Positions 44,987-53,770 of a stretch of 64,000 nucleotides of DNA are shown in pieces (positions within the stretch are counted from its first letter, which is position 1; every line of letters starts with the position of its first letter). The notes under the pieces are model-generated. The model searched no databases. It worked only from the letters and a program-made list of their open reading frames with translations, and had not been told where the DNA came from. Made by a program: the position numbers and the translations under genes. Source of the stretch: Comamonas serinivorans. Its GTDB lineage: Bacteria; Pseudomonadota; Gammaproteobacteria; Burkholderiales; Burkholderiaceae_C. The stretch is taken from contig NZ_CP021455.1 in NCBI RefSeq assembly GCF_002158865.1, positions 2,170,001 through 2,234,000 on the forward strand. Direction: 5' to 3'.

Positions 44987-45006
44987 CGGGGCCGCATGCG
45001 GCCCCG
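44987..45006 (-). terminator. Palindromic hairpin after livJ
   Basis: A perfect 20-bp palindrome (CGGGGCCGCA/TGCGGCCCCG), 17 bp past the livJ stop and before livF. It has no T-tract, so it more likely stabilises livJ mRNA or partly attenuates than terminates. Confidence 0.5.
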
Positions 45007-45022
45007 GCGGGAGAGGCTCGCG

Positions 45023-46339
45023 TCAGCTGCAGGTGCGCGGCTTGACGTTCTTCTCCTTGGCGTACTTCTCGGCGTACTCCTTCACCAGGGGCTCGACCAG
45101 GGATTTGTCGGCCTGGTACCAATCCGAGGTGACGACGAACTTGCTGCCATCCCAGGTGGCGATGCGCGCCCAGTCGGTGCCCAGGTGGTTGTCGCAGCTG
45201 GTCTTGATGGGGCGAATGATCTTGCCGAAGCCCAGCTCGTTCAGGCGCTCTTGCGTGAGGTTCAGGTTCTCCATGCCCCAGCGCACCTGCTCGGGCGTCA
45301 TGACCTTGCCCTTGCCGAACTTCTCCTGCGCGGTGCGGATGGCCTCGACCTGCAGCATGGAGATCACCATGCCGCGCGTGTGCGCCATCTGCCCCAGCTC
45401 CTTGGGGTCCTTGGCCGTGCCCTGGCCCTTGTCGTAGAGCTGGGCCTTGACCTCGTCGTGCACCTTGTCGCGGTCGGCGGTGTTGTGGATGGTGACGGTG
45501 TTGTAGCCCTTGGCGCCGGCGCCGATGTCCTTCACGTCGTGGTCGGAGCCCGCCCACCACACGGCATACACCTTCTCACGCGGGTAGCCCGTGGCCTGCG
45601 CCTCGCGCACGGCGGTGGGCGTCATGACGCCGGCCGACCACAGCAGCACGTAGTCGGGGCGCTGCTGGCGAATCTGCAGCCAGGTGGACTTCTGCTCGAC
45701 GCCCGGCGCCGTCACCGGCAGCAGCGTCAGCTCGAAGCCTTCCTTGGCGGCGCGCTTTTGCAGCAGCGGAATGGGTTCCTTGCCATAAGGCGAGTCGTGG
45801 TAGACCAGCGCGATCTTCTTGCCCTTGAGGCTGCCTTTTTCCTTCTTCAGGATGTCCTGCACGATGGAATCGGCGGCCGTCCAGTAGTTGCCCAGCATGG
45901 GGAAGTTCCACTCGAACACCTTGCCGTCGGCCGACTGCGACAGGCCATAGCCCACGGTGATGATGGGCATCTTGTCGCCGGGGGCCTTGTCGGTCACGGC
46001 GAAGGTGATGCCCGTGGACTGGGTGTCGAAGCCGGCGGCGCCGCCGTTCTTGTTCTTCAGGCGCTCGTAGCACTCCACGCCCTTGGCCGTGTCGTAGGCG
46101 GTTTCGCACTCTTCAAAGCTGATCTTCACGCCGTTGATGCCGCCCTTGGCGTTGACCAGCTTGAGGTAGTCCTGTTTGCCGTCGGCCCAGGGGATGCCCA
46201 GCGGCGCGAACTGCCCGGTGCGGTAGACGAGCAGCGGCACGAACTGGTCGGCCGCATGGGCCGCCGGCACGAACAGCGCACCGGCCAGCGCAGCCGCGGC
46301 CAGGGCCAGCGGCGCGAGTTTTGCTTTCTTGAACGTCAT
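45023..46339 (-). CDS. livJ: ABC transporter periplasmic substrate-binding protein LivJ-type
   Basis: 438 residues with a signal peptide (PLALAAAALAGALFVPAAHA, cleaved before ADQF) and the periplasmic type I binding fold of the HAAT family: YLKLVNAKGGINGVKISFEE, then FECETAYDTA-like segments, GKKIALVYHDSPYGKEP and the C-terminal Cys pair (TSCDNHLGTDW; PRTCS). It captures the ligand for LivHM. Good GGAG spacing precedes the ATG. The strong hairpin after it and its place mid-operon fit the need for high levels of binding protein. Confidence 0.93.
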   Translation of the reverse strand: MTFKKAKLAPLALAAAALAGALFVPAAHAADQFVPLLVYRTGQFAPLGIPWADGKQDYLKLVNAKGGINGVKISFEECETAYDTAKGVECYERLKNKNGGAAGFDTQSTGITFAVTDKAPGDKMPIITVGYGLSQSADGKVFEWNFPMLGNYWTAADSIVQDILKKEKGSLKGKKIALVYHDSPYGKEPIPLLQKRAAKEGFELTLLPVTAPGVEQKSTWLQIRQQRPDYVLLWSAGVMTPTAVREAQATGYPREKVYAVWWAGSDHDVKDIGAGAKGYNTVTIHNTADRDKVHDEVKAQLYDKGQGTAKDPKELGQMAHTRGMVISMLQVEAIRTAQEKFGKGKVMTPEQVRWGMENLNLTQERLNELGFGKIIRPIKTSCDNHLGTDWARIATWDGSKFVVTSDWYQADKSLVEPLVKEYAEKYAKEKNVKPRTCS

Positions 46340-46361
46340 GACCTCGTCTCCTTCACATGTT

Positions 46362-46413
46362 GGGGGATCACCCCGGTTGCTTGGTCGCTTGAAAAACAAC
46401 TGCCGATAACTGC
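46362..46413. repeat. GTATG palindrome, copy 17 (degenerate)
   Basis: GGGGGATCACCCCGGTTGC with AACAACTGCCGATAACTGC; the right end matches other copies (GATACTGC) with one inserted base. It lies 15 nt after the livM stop, inside the liv operon. Confidence 0.4.
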
Positions 46414-46427
46414 AATGGCCCCAGACA

Positions 46428-47492
46428 TCAGTGCGGGAAGGGCCAGACCCGAAGCTTTTGCCGCGCCGTGGACCAGAGCTTGGCCAGGCCGTGCGGCTCG
46501 ACGATGAGGAAGAACACGATGAGCGCGCCGAAGATCATGTGTTCCAGGTAGGTGGCGGTGGCGGTCGAGATCGGCAGCCCCAGCCAGTGCGGGATCTGGT
46601 TGAGCAGCAGCGGCAGCAGCACGAAGAAGGCCGCGCCGAACAGGCTGCCGACGACGGAGCCCAGGCCACCGATGATGATCATGAACAGCAGCTGCAGCGA
46701 GCGGTCCAGGCTGAAGGCCGCGGGCTCCCAGGCGCCCAGGTGCACAAACCCCCACAGCGCGCCCGCGATGCCGACGATGAAGCTGCTGACGGCAAAGGCC
46801 GTGAGCTTGGCGTACATCGGGCGGATGCCGATCACGCTGGCGGCGACGTCCATGTCGCGCATGGCCATCCACTCGCGGCCGATGGCGCTGCGCACCAGGT
46901 TCTTGGCCGCCAGGGCCAGCACGCACAGGATGGCCAGGCACAGCAGGTACTTCTCCATCGGCGTGTCGATCTGCCAGCCCAGGATGGCCAGCGGTTTGGC
47001 GCTGACCGAGCCCGAGGACGAGTGGTTCGTGACCCAGGCGGCGCGCGTGGTCAGCCAGTCGACGAAGAACTGCGCCGCCAGCGTGGCCACGGCCAGGTAC
47101 AGGCCGCGGATGCGCAGGCTGGGCAGGCCGAAGACCACGCCGAACACCATGGCGACCAGCCCCCCGCCGATCAGGGCCAGCAGCAGCGGCATGCCGTCGA
47201 TGCGGGCCTGCAGGTTGTAGGCCGCGTAGGCGCCCACGGCCATGAAGGCCGCCGTGCCCAGCGAAATCTGGCCGCAGTAGCCGACCAGGATGTTCAGCCC
47301 CAGCGCGCCCAGCGCCATGATGAGGAAGGGGATGAGGACCGCCTGGAAGGTGTAGTCGCTGGCCACGAAGGGCACGACCAGGAAGGCCAGGGCGACGATC
47401 AGCCAGATGGCGTAGCGGTCCTGCGCCACGGCGAAGATCTGCTGATCGGCGGCGTAGCTCGACTTGAACTGGCCGTTTTCACGATAGAACAT
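46428..47492 (-). CDS. livM: ABC transporter permease LivM
   Basis: 354 residues with about ten hydrophobic segments. The LivM signature region is GLNILVGYCGQISLGTAAFM (residues about 65-85) and the C-terminal EAA-like loop is in GGLGSVVGSLFGAAFFVLLP. A soluble N-terminal extension of about 25 residues precedes the first helix. It forms the channel with LivH. GGAG precedes ATG 47492. Confidence 0.93.
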   Translation of the reverse strand: MFYRENGQFKSSYAADQQIFAVAQDRYAIWLIVALAFLVVPFVASDYTFQAVLIPFLIMALGALGLNILVGYCGQISLGTAAFMAVGAYAAYNLQARIDGMPLLLALIGGGLVAMVFGVVFGLPSLRIRGLYLAVATLAAQFFVDWLTTRAAWVTNHSSSGSVSAKPLAILGWQIDTPMEKYLLCLAILCVLALAAKNLVRSAIGREWMAMRDMDVAASVIGIRPMYAKLTAFAVSSFIVGIAGALWGFVHLGAWEPAAFSLDRSLQLLFMIIIGGLGSVVGSLFGAAFFVLLPLLLNQIPHWLGLPISTATATYLEHMIFGALIVFFLIVEPHGLAKLWSTARQKLRVWPFPH

Positions 47493-47554
47493 CGGGGTGT
47501 CTCCTCGGCCTCAGCGTTGCGGTGGCAGCGGGCTCGGTGCTGCCTGTGTTTGTT

Positions 47555-47608
47555 GGAGTATGGTGCGGTTGCCGTTTGATGAGAAAACGACAGAGGCTGA
47601 TACTGGGC
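47555..47608. repeat. GTATG palindrome, copy 18
   Basis: GGAGTATGGTGCGGTTGCCG against ACGACAGAGGCTGATACTGG. It lies 25 nt after the livH stop, between livH and livM inside the operon. Confidence 0.75.
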
Positions 47609-47632
47609 AATGGGTGTGCTTCATGCCTGGCC

Positions 47633-48562
47633 TCACACGCGGTCGATGATCTTGTCGCCGAACAGGCCTTGCGGGCGCACCAGCAAAAAGCACAGGGCCA
47701 GCGCGTAGGCGAACCAGGTTTCGATGCCGCCGCCGATCACCGGGCCCAGGTAGACCTCGGACAGCTTCTCGCCCACGCCGATGATCAGGCCGCCCACGAT
47801 GGCGCCCGGCAGCGAGGTGAGGCCGCCCAGGATCACCACCGGCAGCGCCTTCAGCGCCACCAGCGACAGCGAGTACTGCACCCCGAGCTTGGAGCCCCAG
47901 ATGATGCCCACGACCAGGGCCACGGCGCCGGCCACCGACCAGACGATGACCCAGATGCGCGACAGCGGGATGCCGATGGACTGCGCCGCTTGGTGGTCGT
48001 CGGCCACGGCGCGCAGCGCGCGGCCGGTCTTGGTCTTCTGGAAGAACAGGCTCAGGGCCACCACCAGCAGCGCGGCAATGCCGGCCGCGTACAGGTCCTC
48101 CAGGCTGATCATCAGGCCACCCTGGAAGGTGTTCTCGAGGATGAAGACCGGGTCCTTGGGCATGCCCACGTTGATGCTGTAGACCTGGCTGCCGAAGATC
48201 AGCGGGCCGAGGCCGTCGAGCAGGTAGGCGATGCCCAGGGTGGCCATGAGCAGGGCGATGGGTTCCTGGTTCACGAGGTGGCGCAGCGCCAGGCGTTCGA
48301 TGATCCAGGCCACCACGACCATGAGAGCCAGCGTGACCACGATGGCCAGCAGGTTGCCGACCAGCCCAGGCTCCATGCCCAGCCAGCCCGGAATCCAGGT
48401 GGAAAAGCGCGCCATCGCCAGGGCCGAGAACAGCACCATGGCGCCCTGGGCGAAGTTGAACACGCCCGAGGCCTTGAAGATGAGCACAAAGCCAATGGCG
48501 ATGAGCGCGTAGAGCGTGCCCACCATGAGGCCGCCGATCAGGGTTTCGAGGAAGGGTCCCAT
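47633..48562 (-). CDS. livH: ABC transporter permease LivH
   Basis: 309 residues, about eight membrane helices. The N-terminus GGLMVGTLYALIAIGFVLIF and KASGVFNFAQGAMVLFSAL are the LivH hallmark; the central loop ADDHQAAQSIGIPLSRIW contacts the ATPases. It pairs with LivM as the membrane channel. Start 48562 follows a GGAG box and lies 13 bp after the livG stop. Confidence 0.94.
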   Translation of the reverse strand: MGPFLETLIGGLMVGTLYALIAIGFVLIFKASGVFNFAQGAMVLFSALAMARFSTWIPGWLGMEPGLVGNLLAIVVTLALMVVVAWIIERLALRHLVNQEPIALLMATLGIAYLLDGLGPLIFGSQVYSINVGMPKDPVFILENTFQGGLMISLEDLYAAGIAALLVVALSLFFQKTKTGRALRAVADDHQAAQSIGIPLSRIWVIVWSVAGAVALVVGIIWGSKLGVQYSLSLVALKALPVVILGGLTSLPGAIVGGLIIGVGEKLSEVYLGPVIGGGIETWFAYALALCFLLVRPQGLFGDKIIDRV

Positions 48563-48575
48563 TGCGTGGCTCCGG

Positions 48576-49361
48576 TCAGTGGGCGGCGCCCAGGTAGGCG
48601 CGAATGACGTCGTCGTTGTTGCGCACCTCGTCGGGTGCGCCATCGCCGATCTTCTTGCCGTAGTCCAGCACCACGACGCGGTCGCTGATGTCCATCACCA
48701 CGCCCATGTCGTGTTCGATGAGCACGATGGTGGTGCCGAATTCGTCGTTCACGTCGAGGATGAAGCGGCACATGTCCTGCTTTTCTTCGACGTTCATGCC
48801 GGCCATGGGCTCGTCCAGCAGCAGCACCTGCGGCTCCATGGCCAGCGCCCGTCCCAGGTCCACGCGCTTTTGCAGGCCGTAGGGCAGCTGGCCCACCGGC
48901 GTTTTGCGCCAGGCCTGGATTTCCAGGAAGTCGATGATGTGTTCGACGAATTCGCGGTGGCGGATTTCCTCGCGCTGCGCCGGGCCGATGCGCAGGGCTT
49001 GCAGCAGGATGTTGCTTTTGATCTTGAGGTTGCGCCCGGTCATGATGTTGTCGATCACGCTCATGCCCTTGAACAGCGCCAGGTTCTGGAAGGTGCGGGC
49101 CACGCCCATCTCGGCGACCTGCCGGCTGTTCATGTGGCTGAAGGTCTGGCCGCGGAAGGTGATCGAGCCCTCCTGCGGCTTGTAGACGCCGTTGATGCAA
49201 TTGAGCATGGAGCTCTTGCCCGCGCCGTTGGGGCCGATGATGGCGCGGATCTCGTGCTCGCGGACGTTGAACGAGATGTCGGTCAGCGCTTTCACGCCGC
49301 CAAAGCGCAGGCTGATGTTCTGGATGTCCAGGATCACGTCGCCGATGGGTCTGCTGGCCAT
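48576..49361 (-). CDS. livG: ABC transporter ATPase LivG
   Basis: 261 residues. Walker A is GPNGAGKSSM, Walker B VLLLDEPMAGM, and the LivG-type signature QLPYGLQKRVDLGRALA replaces the standard LSGGQ, as is usual in this family. MGVARTFQNLALFKGMSVIDN is the Q-loop region. It is the second ATPase of the importer. ATG 49361 with AAGGAC upstream, and 17 bp separate it from the ligase gene before it. Confidence 0.94.
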   Translation of the reverse strand: MASRPIGDVILDIQNISLRFGGVKALTDISFNVREHEIRAIIGPNGAGKSSMLNCINGVYKPQEGSITFRGQTFSHMNSRQVAEMGVARTFQNLALFKGMSVIDNIMTGRNLKIKSNILLQALRIGPAQREEIRHREFVEHIIDFLEIQAWRKTPVGQLPYGLQKRVDLGRALAMEPQVLLLDEPMAGMNVEEKQDMCRFILDVNDEFGTTIVLIEHDMGVVMDISDRVVVLDYGKKIGDGAPDEVRNNDDVIRAYLGAAH

Positions 49362-49378
49362 GAGGGTCCTTGGGTGTA

Positions 49379-51325
49379 TCAGGCCGCAGCCTTCAGGGCT
49401 TGAACGCCAGCGGGGTGGATCTGTGCATCGAGGATGGCCAGCGTGGCGCTGACCGAGCCCGTGCGGCCGTCTTCGAACTTGACCTGGGTTTCGATGAACT
49501 GTTCGGTCCGTCCGCCATACAGCGCGTCGACCAGCACGGCGTACTTGTCGGCGATGAAGTTGCGCCGCACCTTGCGCGTGCGGGTGAGCTCGTCGTCGTC
49601 GGGGTCCAGCTCTTTGTGCAACACCAGGAAACGCGCGATCTGGGTGTCGGCCATGCCGGGCTCGGCCGCCAGGTCGGCATTCACCTGGGCGATGCAGTCG
49701 GCGATCAGGTCCAGCACCTTGGGCTTGCCGGCCAGGTCGACGTAGCCGCCATAGGGCAGACCCTGGCGCTCGGCCCAGTTGCCCACGGCCTCGTAGTCGA
49801 TGTTGATGAAGGCGCAGACCTGGTCGCGCTCGTGGCCGAAGCACACGGCTTCTTTGATGTGCGGGAAGAACTTGAGCTTGTTCTCGATGTAGTTGGGCGC
49901 GAACATGGCGCCGCGGCTGGTCTTGCCCACGTCCTTGGCGCGGTCGATCACCCGCAGCTGGCCCGAGGCGTCGATCACCCCGGCATCGCCGGTGTGGAAG
50001 TAGCCCTGCGCGTCGATGACTTCGGCCGTGGCGTCGGGGCGCTTGTAGTACGACTGCAGCACCGACACGCCCTTGACCAGCACCTCGCCGTTGTCGGCGA
50101 TCTTGAGCTCGATGCCCGGGGCGGCGGGGCCCACGCTGGCCAGTTCCACCGCGCCGTCGCGCTGGATGCAGACGTAGGCGCAGGTCTCGGTCTGGCCGTA
50201 GAGCTGCTTGAGGTTGATGCCGATGGAGCGGAAGAAGCGGAACAGCTCGGGGCCGATGGCCGCGCCGGCCGTGTAGGCCACGCGAATGCGCGACAGCCCC
50301 AGCGCGTTGCGCAGCGGGCCGTAGATGAACAGGTCGCCCAGCGTGTACTTGAGCCGGTCCAGCGCGCCCACGGGTTTGCCGTCCAGCACGTCGCTGCCGA
50401 CGCGGCGCGCCACCGCCATGGATTGCGCATACAGCCATTGCTTGAAGGGCGCCGCGTCCTCCATGCGGATGGACACCGAGGTCAGCATGCCTTCGAAAAT
50501 GCGCGGGGGCGCAAAGTAGTAGCTCGGGCCGATCTCGCGCAGGTCGATAGACACCGTGCTGGCCGACTCGGGGCAGTTGATGGTGAAGCCCGCCACCATC
50601 CACTGCGCGAACGAAAACAGGTGGTCGCCCACCCAGGCCGGCGGCAGGTAGCAGATCACGTTGTCGGTCGGGCCCAGGCGATCGGTCTGCACGCCCCCCA
50701 GGGCGGACTCGCCAAAGCTGCGGTGCGTCTGGCACACGCCCTTGGGCTTGCCGGTGGTGCCCGAGGTGTACAGGATCACGGACACGTCGTCGGGCGACAG
50801 CGCGTCCAGCATGGCCTGCCAGGCGCCGGGGTGCTGGGCGTCCCATTCCTGGCCCAGCTGCATCAGCGCCTCGGTGCTGATCAGGCCGGGCTGGTCGTAG
50901 TGGCGCAGGCCGCGGGGGTCGTCGTAAACGATGTGGCCGATGCTGGGCAGGGTCTCGCGCACCTCCAGCAGCTTGTCGACCTGTTCCTGGTTCTCGGCAA
51001 ACGCCATCTGGATGCCCGCGTCTTCGATGACGAAGCGCATCTCGGCCGCGACGGCGTCCTGGTACAGCGGAATCGGCACCGCGCCCAGCGCCTGAACGGC
51101 CAGGAACCCCAGGTAGACGTGGGGGCGGTTGTCGCTGATGAAGGTAAGGTTCTGACCGCGCGTGAGGCCCAGCGCGGCCAGGCCACAGGCCAGGTGACGC
51201 ACGGTTTGCTCGGCCTCGCGCCAGGTCCAGGTCTGCCAGATCCCGAATTCTTTTTCGCGCAGGGCGGGGGCGTCTGGGCGCTCGCTGGCGTGTTTGCACA
51301 GCCAATGCGGAAATGTCGTGCTCAT
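49379..51325 (-). CDS. FadD-like acyl-CoA synthetase (AMP-forming)
   Basis: 648 residues, the length of long-chain acyl-CoA synthetases. The phosphate loop is intact (VILYTSGTTGKPKGV), followed by YGQTETCAYVCIQRD and the hinge GDAGVIDASGQLRVIDRAKD. It activates a carboxylic acid to its CoA ester using ATP; chain length and aromatic preference are not readable. It is the first gene of the liv operon and is divergent from the Crp-type regulator, which is the obvious candidate regulator. AAGGA precedes the ATG. Confidence 0.92.
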   Translation of the reverse strand: MSTTFPHWLCKHASERPDAPALREKEFGIWQTWTWREAEQTVRHLACGLAALGLTRGQNLTFISDNRPHVYLGFLAVQALGAVPIPLYQDAVAAEMRFVIEDAGIQMAFAENQEQVDKLLEVRETLPSIGHIVYDDPRGLRHYDQPGLISTEALMQLGQEWDAQHPGAWQAMLDALSPDDVSVILYTSGTTGKPKGVCQTHRSFGESALGGVQTDRLGPTDNVICYLPPAWVGDHLFSFAQWMVAGFTINCPESASTVSIDLREIGPSYYFAPPRIFEGMLTSVSIRMEDAAPFKQWLYAQSMAVARRVGSDVLDGKPVGALDRLKYTLGDLFIYGPLRNALGLSRIRVAYTAGAAIGPELFRFFRSIGINLKQLYGQTETCAYVCIQRDGAVELASVGPAAPGIELKIADNGEVLVKGVSVLQSYYKRPDATAEVIDAQGYFHTGDAGVIDASGQLRVIDRAKDVGKTSRGAMFAPNYIENKLKFFPHIKEAVCFGHERDQVCAFINIDYEAVGNWAERQGLPYGGYVDLAGKPKVLDLIADCIAQVNADLAAEPGMADTQIARFLVLHKELDPDDDELTRTRKVRRNFIADKYAVLVDALYGGRTEQFIETQVKFEDGRTGSVSATLAILDAQIHPAGVQALKAAA

Positions 51326-51408
51326 GCCGATCCTTGTCTTGATTCAGTCCTGATGGCGACATTCACGCCATCGGGTGCTGAGGAGATGGTGGCATCCTAG
51401 GCAATCAT

Positions 51409-51438
51409 TTGACGCCTTGATGTCCGTGGAACGACAAT
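51409..51438 (+). promoter_or_regulatory. Candidate sigma-70 promoter of Crp-type gene
   Basis: TTGACG, an 18-bp spacer and GACAAT, 38 bp before the ATG. It lies in the 150-bp space shared with the divergent FadD-liv operon. No clear CRP-type site is seen there. Confidence 0.45.
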
Positions 51439-51475
51439 TACAGGGAAACCCATCATCGGGAAAACGCGCGGAGCC

Positions 51476-52192
51476 ATGCTTCAGGACACCGGAATACTTC
51501 AGCGCCGCCGCGCACCGACCAGAGACGAGCTGAGCAACATCCCCTGGCTGAGCGCCTTGCAGGATGGGCAGCGTGACCGCATCGTGCCGCTGCTCGTCGT
51601 GGGCGACGCGCGGCCCGGCGACTACGTCTGCCGCACCGGCCGGCCTTCGACCTACTGGTTTGGCGTGGTGGACGGTCTGCTCAAAATGACCACCGATCAT
51701 GAGGATGGGCGACAAACCACCCTGGCCGGTTTGCCGCCCGGTGGCTGGTTCGGCGAGGGCACGGCCCTCAAGCGCGAGCCGTATCGGTACAACGTGCAGG
51801 CCATCCGCAAGAGCGTGGTGGCGGGCCTGCCGATCGACACCTTCCATTGGCTGCTGGACCACTCGATCGGCTTCAACCGCTTTGTGATGATGCAGCTCAA
51901 CGAACGCCTGGGTCAGTTCATCGCCGCGCGCGAGGCGGATCGGCTGACCAACCCCGACCAGCGTGTGGCCCGCAGCCTGGCAGCCTTGTTCAACCCCTGG
52001 CTGTACCCCGGTGTGGGCGAGGTGTTGCGCATCACCCAGCAAGAGCTGGCCAACCTCGTGGGGCTGTCACGCCAGCGGGTGAACGAGGCCTTGGCGGTGT
52101 TGCAGCGCGAGAAAGCCATTCAGGTGGAGTACGGGGGACTTCGCGTTTTGAATCTGGACGCACTGAGGCATAACTCCTTCAATGGAGCGTGA
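51476..52192 (+). CDS. Crp/Fnr-family transcriptional regulator
   Basis: 238 residues. The cyclic-nucleotide-binding beta roll occupies about residues 25-140 (RIVPLLVVGDARPGDYVCRT; LPPGGWFGEGTALK), and the C-terminal winged HTH about 150-225 (LRITQQELANLVGLSRQRVN then EALAVLQREKAIQVEYGGL). There are no N-terminal Cys, so it is not an oxygen-sensing FNR. The ligand, if any, is unknown. It is divergent from the FadD-liv operon, the classical position for a local regulator. GGAG lies 3 nt from ATG 51476. Confidence 0.9.
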   Translation: MLQDTGILQRRRAPTRDELSNIPWLSALQDGQRDRIVPLLVVGDARPGDYVCRTGRPSTYWFGVVDGLLKMTTDHEDGRQTTLAGLPPGGWFGEGTALKREPYRYNVQAIRKSVVAGLPIDTFHWLLDHSIGFNRFVMMQLNERLGQFIAAREADRLTNPDQRVARSLAALFNPWLYPGVGEVLRITQQELANLVGLSRQRVNEALAVLQREKAIQVEYGGLRVLNLDALRHNSFNGA

Positions 52193-52537
52193 TCTGGCGT
52201 GAGGGATGTCTGACGATGCCGGCACGAGGCGTTGTCGACGTCGATCGGCTCGCCATCGGCTCGCCATCGGGGCGTCGTCGCTCGCGCAGCCGGGCATCGC
52301 GTTGTGGGGCTGCCCGCTGGCGCGCTGAGGGCGCGCTCAGGTCCCGAAGCAGCCGGGGTGGCTGGAGATGCCTTGCCCGTGGCATGGCCCCACACCCACC
52401 ACCGACGATGCTGGCATGCCAGTCGCCCGCCAGCGGTTTCGGTCTGTGGGTGGTAGGCATGCAGTATGCAGTCGCCTCCGTTTTTTTACGAACGGCAGCA
52501 TGGCCATACTACCCAGTGTTGCTGACGGCGCGGGTCG
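52193..52537. other. Gene-free region before the Sel1 gene 3' end
   Basis: Contains palindrome copy 19 at its right end and a short direct repeat (CTCGCCATCGG twice near 52250). No gene is supported. Confidence 0.4.
52461..52512. repeat. GTATG palindrome, copy 19
   Basis: GCAGTATGCAGTCGCCTCCG against CGAACGGCAGCATGGCCATA. The loop contains T7. It lies 26 nt downstream (minus strand) of the Sel1 stop. Confidence 0.8.
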
Positions 52538-53757
52538 TCAGATGCCGGCCGCGTGCACCTGGCGTTGCCAGAACGGCGGCATGAGGTCAAACACCGCGGT
52601 GGGGTCGCGCACGAGCTGGGGCTGGTTCAGCGCGGACGCCAAGCGCGGCAGCGACTGCCGGGTGTCCACGTACGCCACCTGCTGCATCCAGACGAGGTTG
52701 ACCCGCCCGCCGGGCGCCGGGCGCGAGAAGATCAACTCCAGCATGGACTTGGCTGGCGCATGCCCGAGTTGGGCGGCTTGTTGGTACAGGCGAATGGCTT
52801 CGGTGTAGTTGGCCGGTCCGCCCTGGCCGCGATGCAGGCGCTGCGCCTTGTTGAACAGGGCCTGCGCACGCGAGGCGTCGGCCGGGGGCTGTTGCGCTTC
52901 GCGCTGCACAAGGTCGCCCACGCGCTGCAAGTTGATGTCAGCGGCGCGCGACCCCGAAGCACCGCGGAACCAGCGCTGAGCGTCGGCATAGCGCTGCTGC
53001 GTGGCCGCGCGGATGCCCAGCTCGACGCGGGCCTGCGCGTCGCCTTCGCGCGCCGCAGCCTGTAACAGGCGGTCGTTCGAGGCGGGGGCAGCGTGGCGGG
53101 TGGCGCCGGGCTGGGCGATGGTGACAGGCGCTTGTTGCTCGGCCAGCAGCCATTGCAGGTAGTCGGCGCGGCCGCGTGACACGGGACGCAAGGCCTGGAT
53201 GGCCGCGCGGGCGCGGTCTGGATTCGGGGGGTGGTGCAGCCCTGCAGGTGGCACCAGGCCAGGCCGGCCTGTGCCTGCGCGGCGCCCGATTGCGCGGCCC
53301 GCTCGAACCACGATTGCGCCTGCACCGGATCGACTGGAACGCCAGCCCCGTGCAGGTGCACCAGGCCCAGCTGCCAGGCGGCCTGCGCGCCTTCGCGGCT
53401 CGGTGCGTTGGCCTGCTGGGTCAGGCGGGCCAGCGACTGCTGCACCTCGGCGGTACCGGCCTGCTTGATCTGCAGCGTCTCGCGCGACGGTGGCACGGCC
53501 TCCAGGTCAGGGAGGTGAATCGGGCCGGCTTCGATGACCTCGGTGGCTTGCGGCGGCAGCACGATGGTGCTGGACGTCGGGCCGACCGGGTCGATCGCCG
53601 CGCCTGGCAGGGCGCGTGGTTGTGCCCAGGCACATGCTGCAAAGCCCACGATGAGCAGCACCACGATCGCGACCACCCAGCCGAGCAGGCGATCCACGAT
53701 CCAATGCCAGCTGGGCTTGTGCATGTCGGGCGGGGGCAGGGTGAGGCTGATCGACAT
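52538..53757 (-). pseudogene. Membrane-anchored Sel1-repeat protein, frameshifted at a G6 tract
   Basis: From ATG 53757 the frame gives a short cytoplasmic head, a membrane helix (LLGWVVAIVVLLIVGFAACA) and Sel1/TPR-like repeats (AAWQLGLVHLHGAGVPVDPV; WFERAAQSGAAQAQAGLAWC) up to the C6/G6 run at 53226-53231. Beyond it the coding signal continues one frame over, with further repeats (AIRLYQQAAQLGHAPAKSML), to the stop at 52538. One extra base in the run would give a continuous 406-residue protein. It may be a phase-variable gene, a real mutation or a sequencing error. GGGAG precedes the start, 13 bp after the CsgG-like gene, so it belongs to that operon. Its repeats suggest a scaffolding role. 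Confidence 0.7.
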
Positions 53758-53770
53758 GGACCGCACTCCC

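Noticed and set aside
48576..51362. A single 928-codon frame spanning the FadD-like gene and livG
   Set aside because: Only the last 261 codons are a real protein (LivG); the rest is an out-of-frame reading of the FadD-like gene, rich in Arg/Ala/Gly.
51326..51475. CRP/FNR-type binding site between the Crp-type gene and the FadD-liv operon
   Set aside because: I looked for TGTGA-N6-TCACA and TTGAT-N4-ATCAA forms on both strands and saw none convincing.
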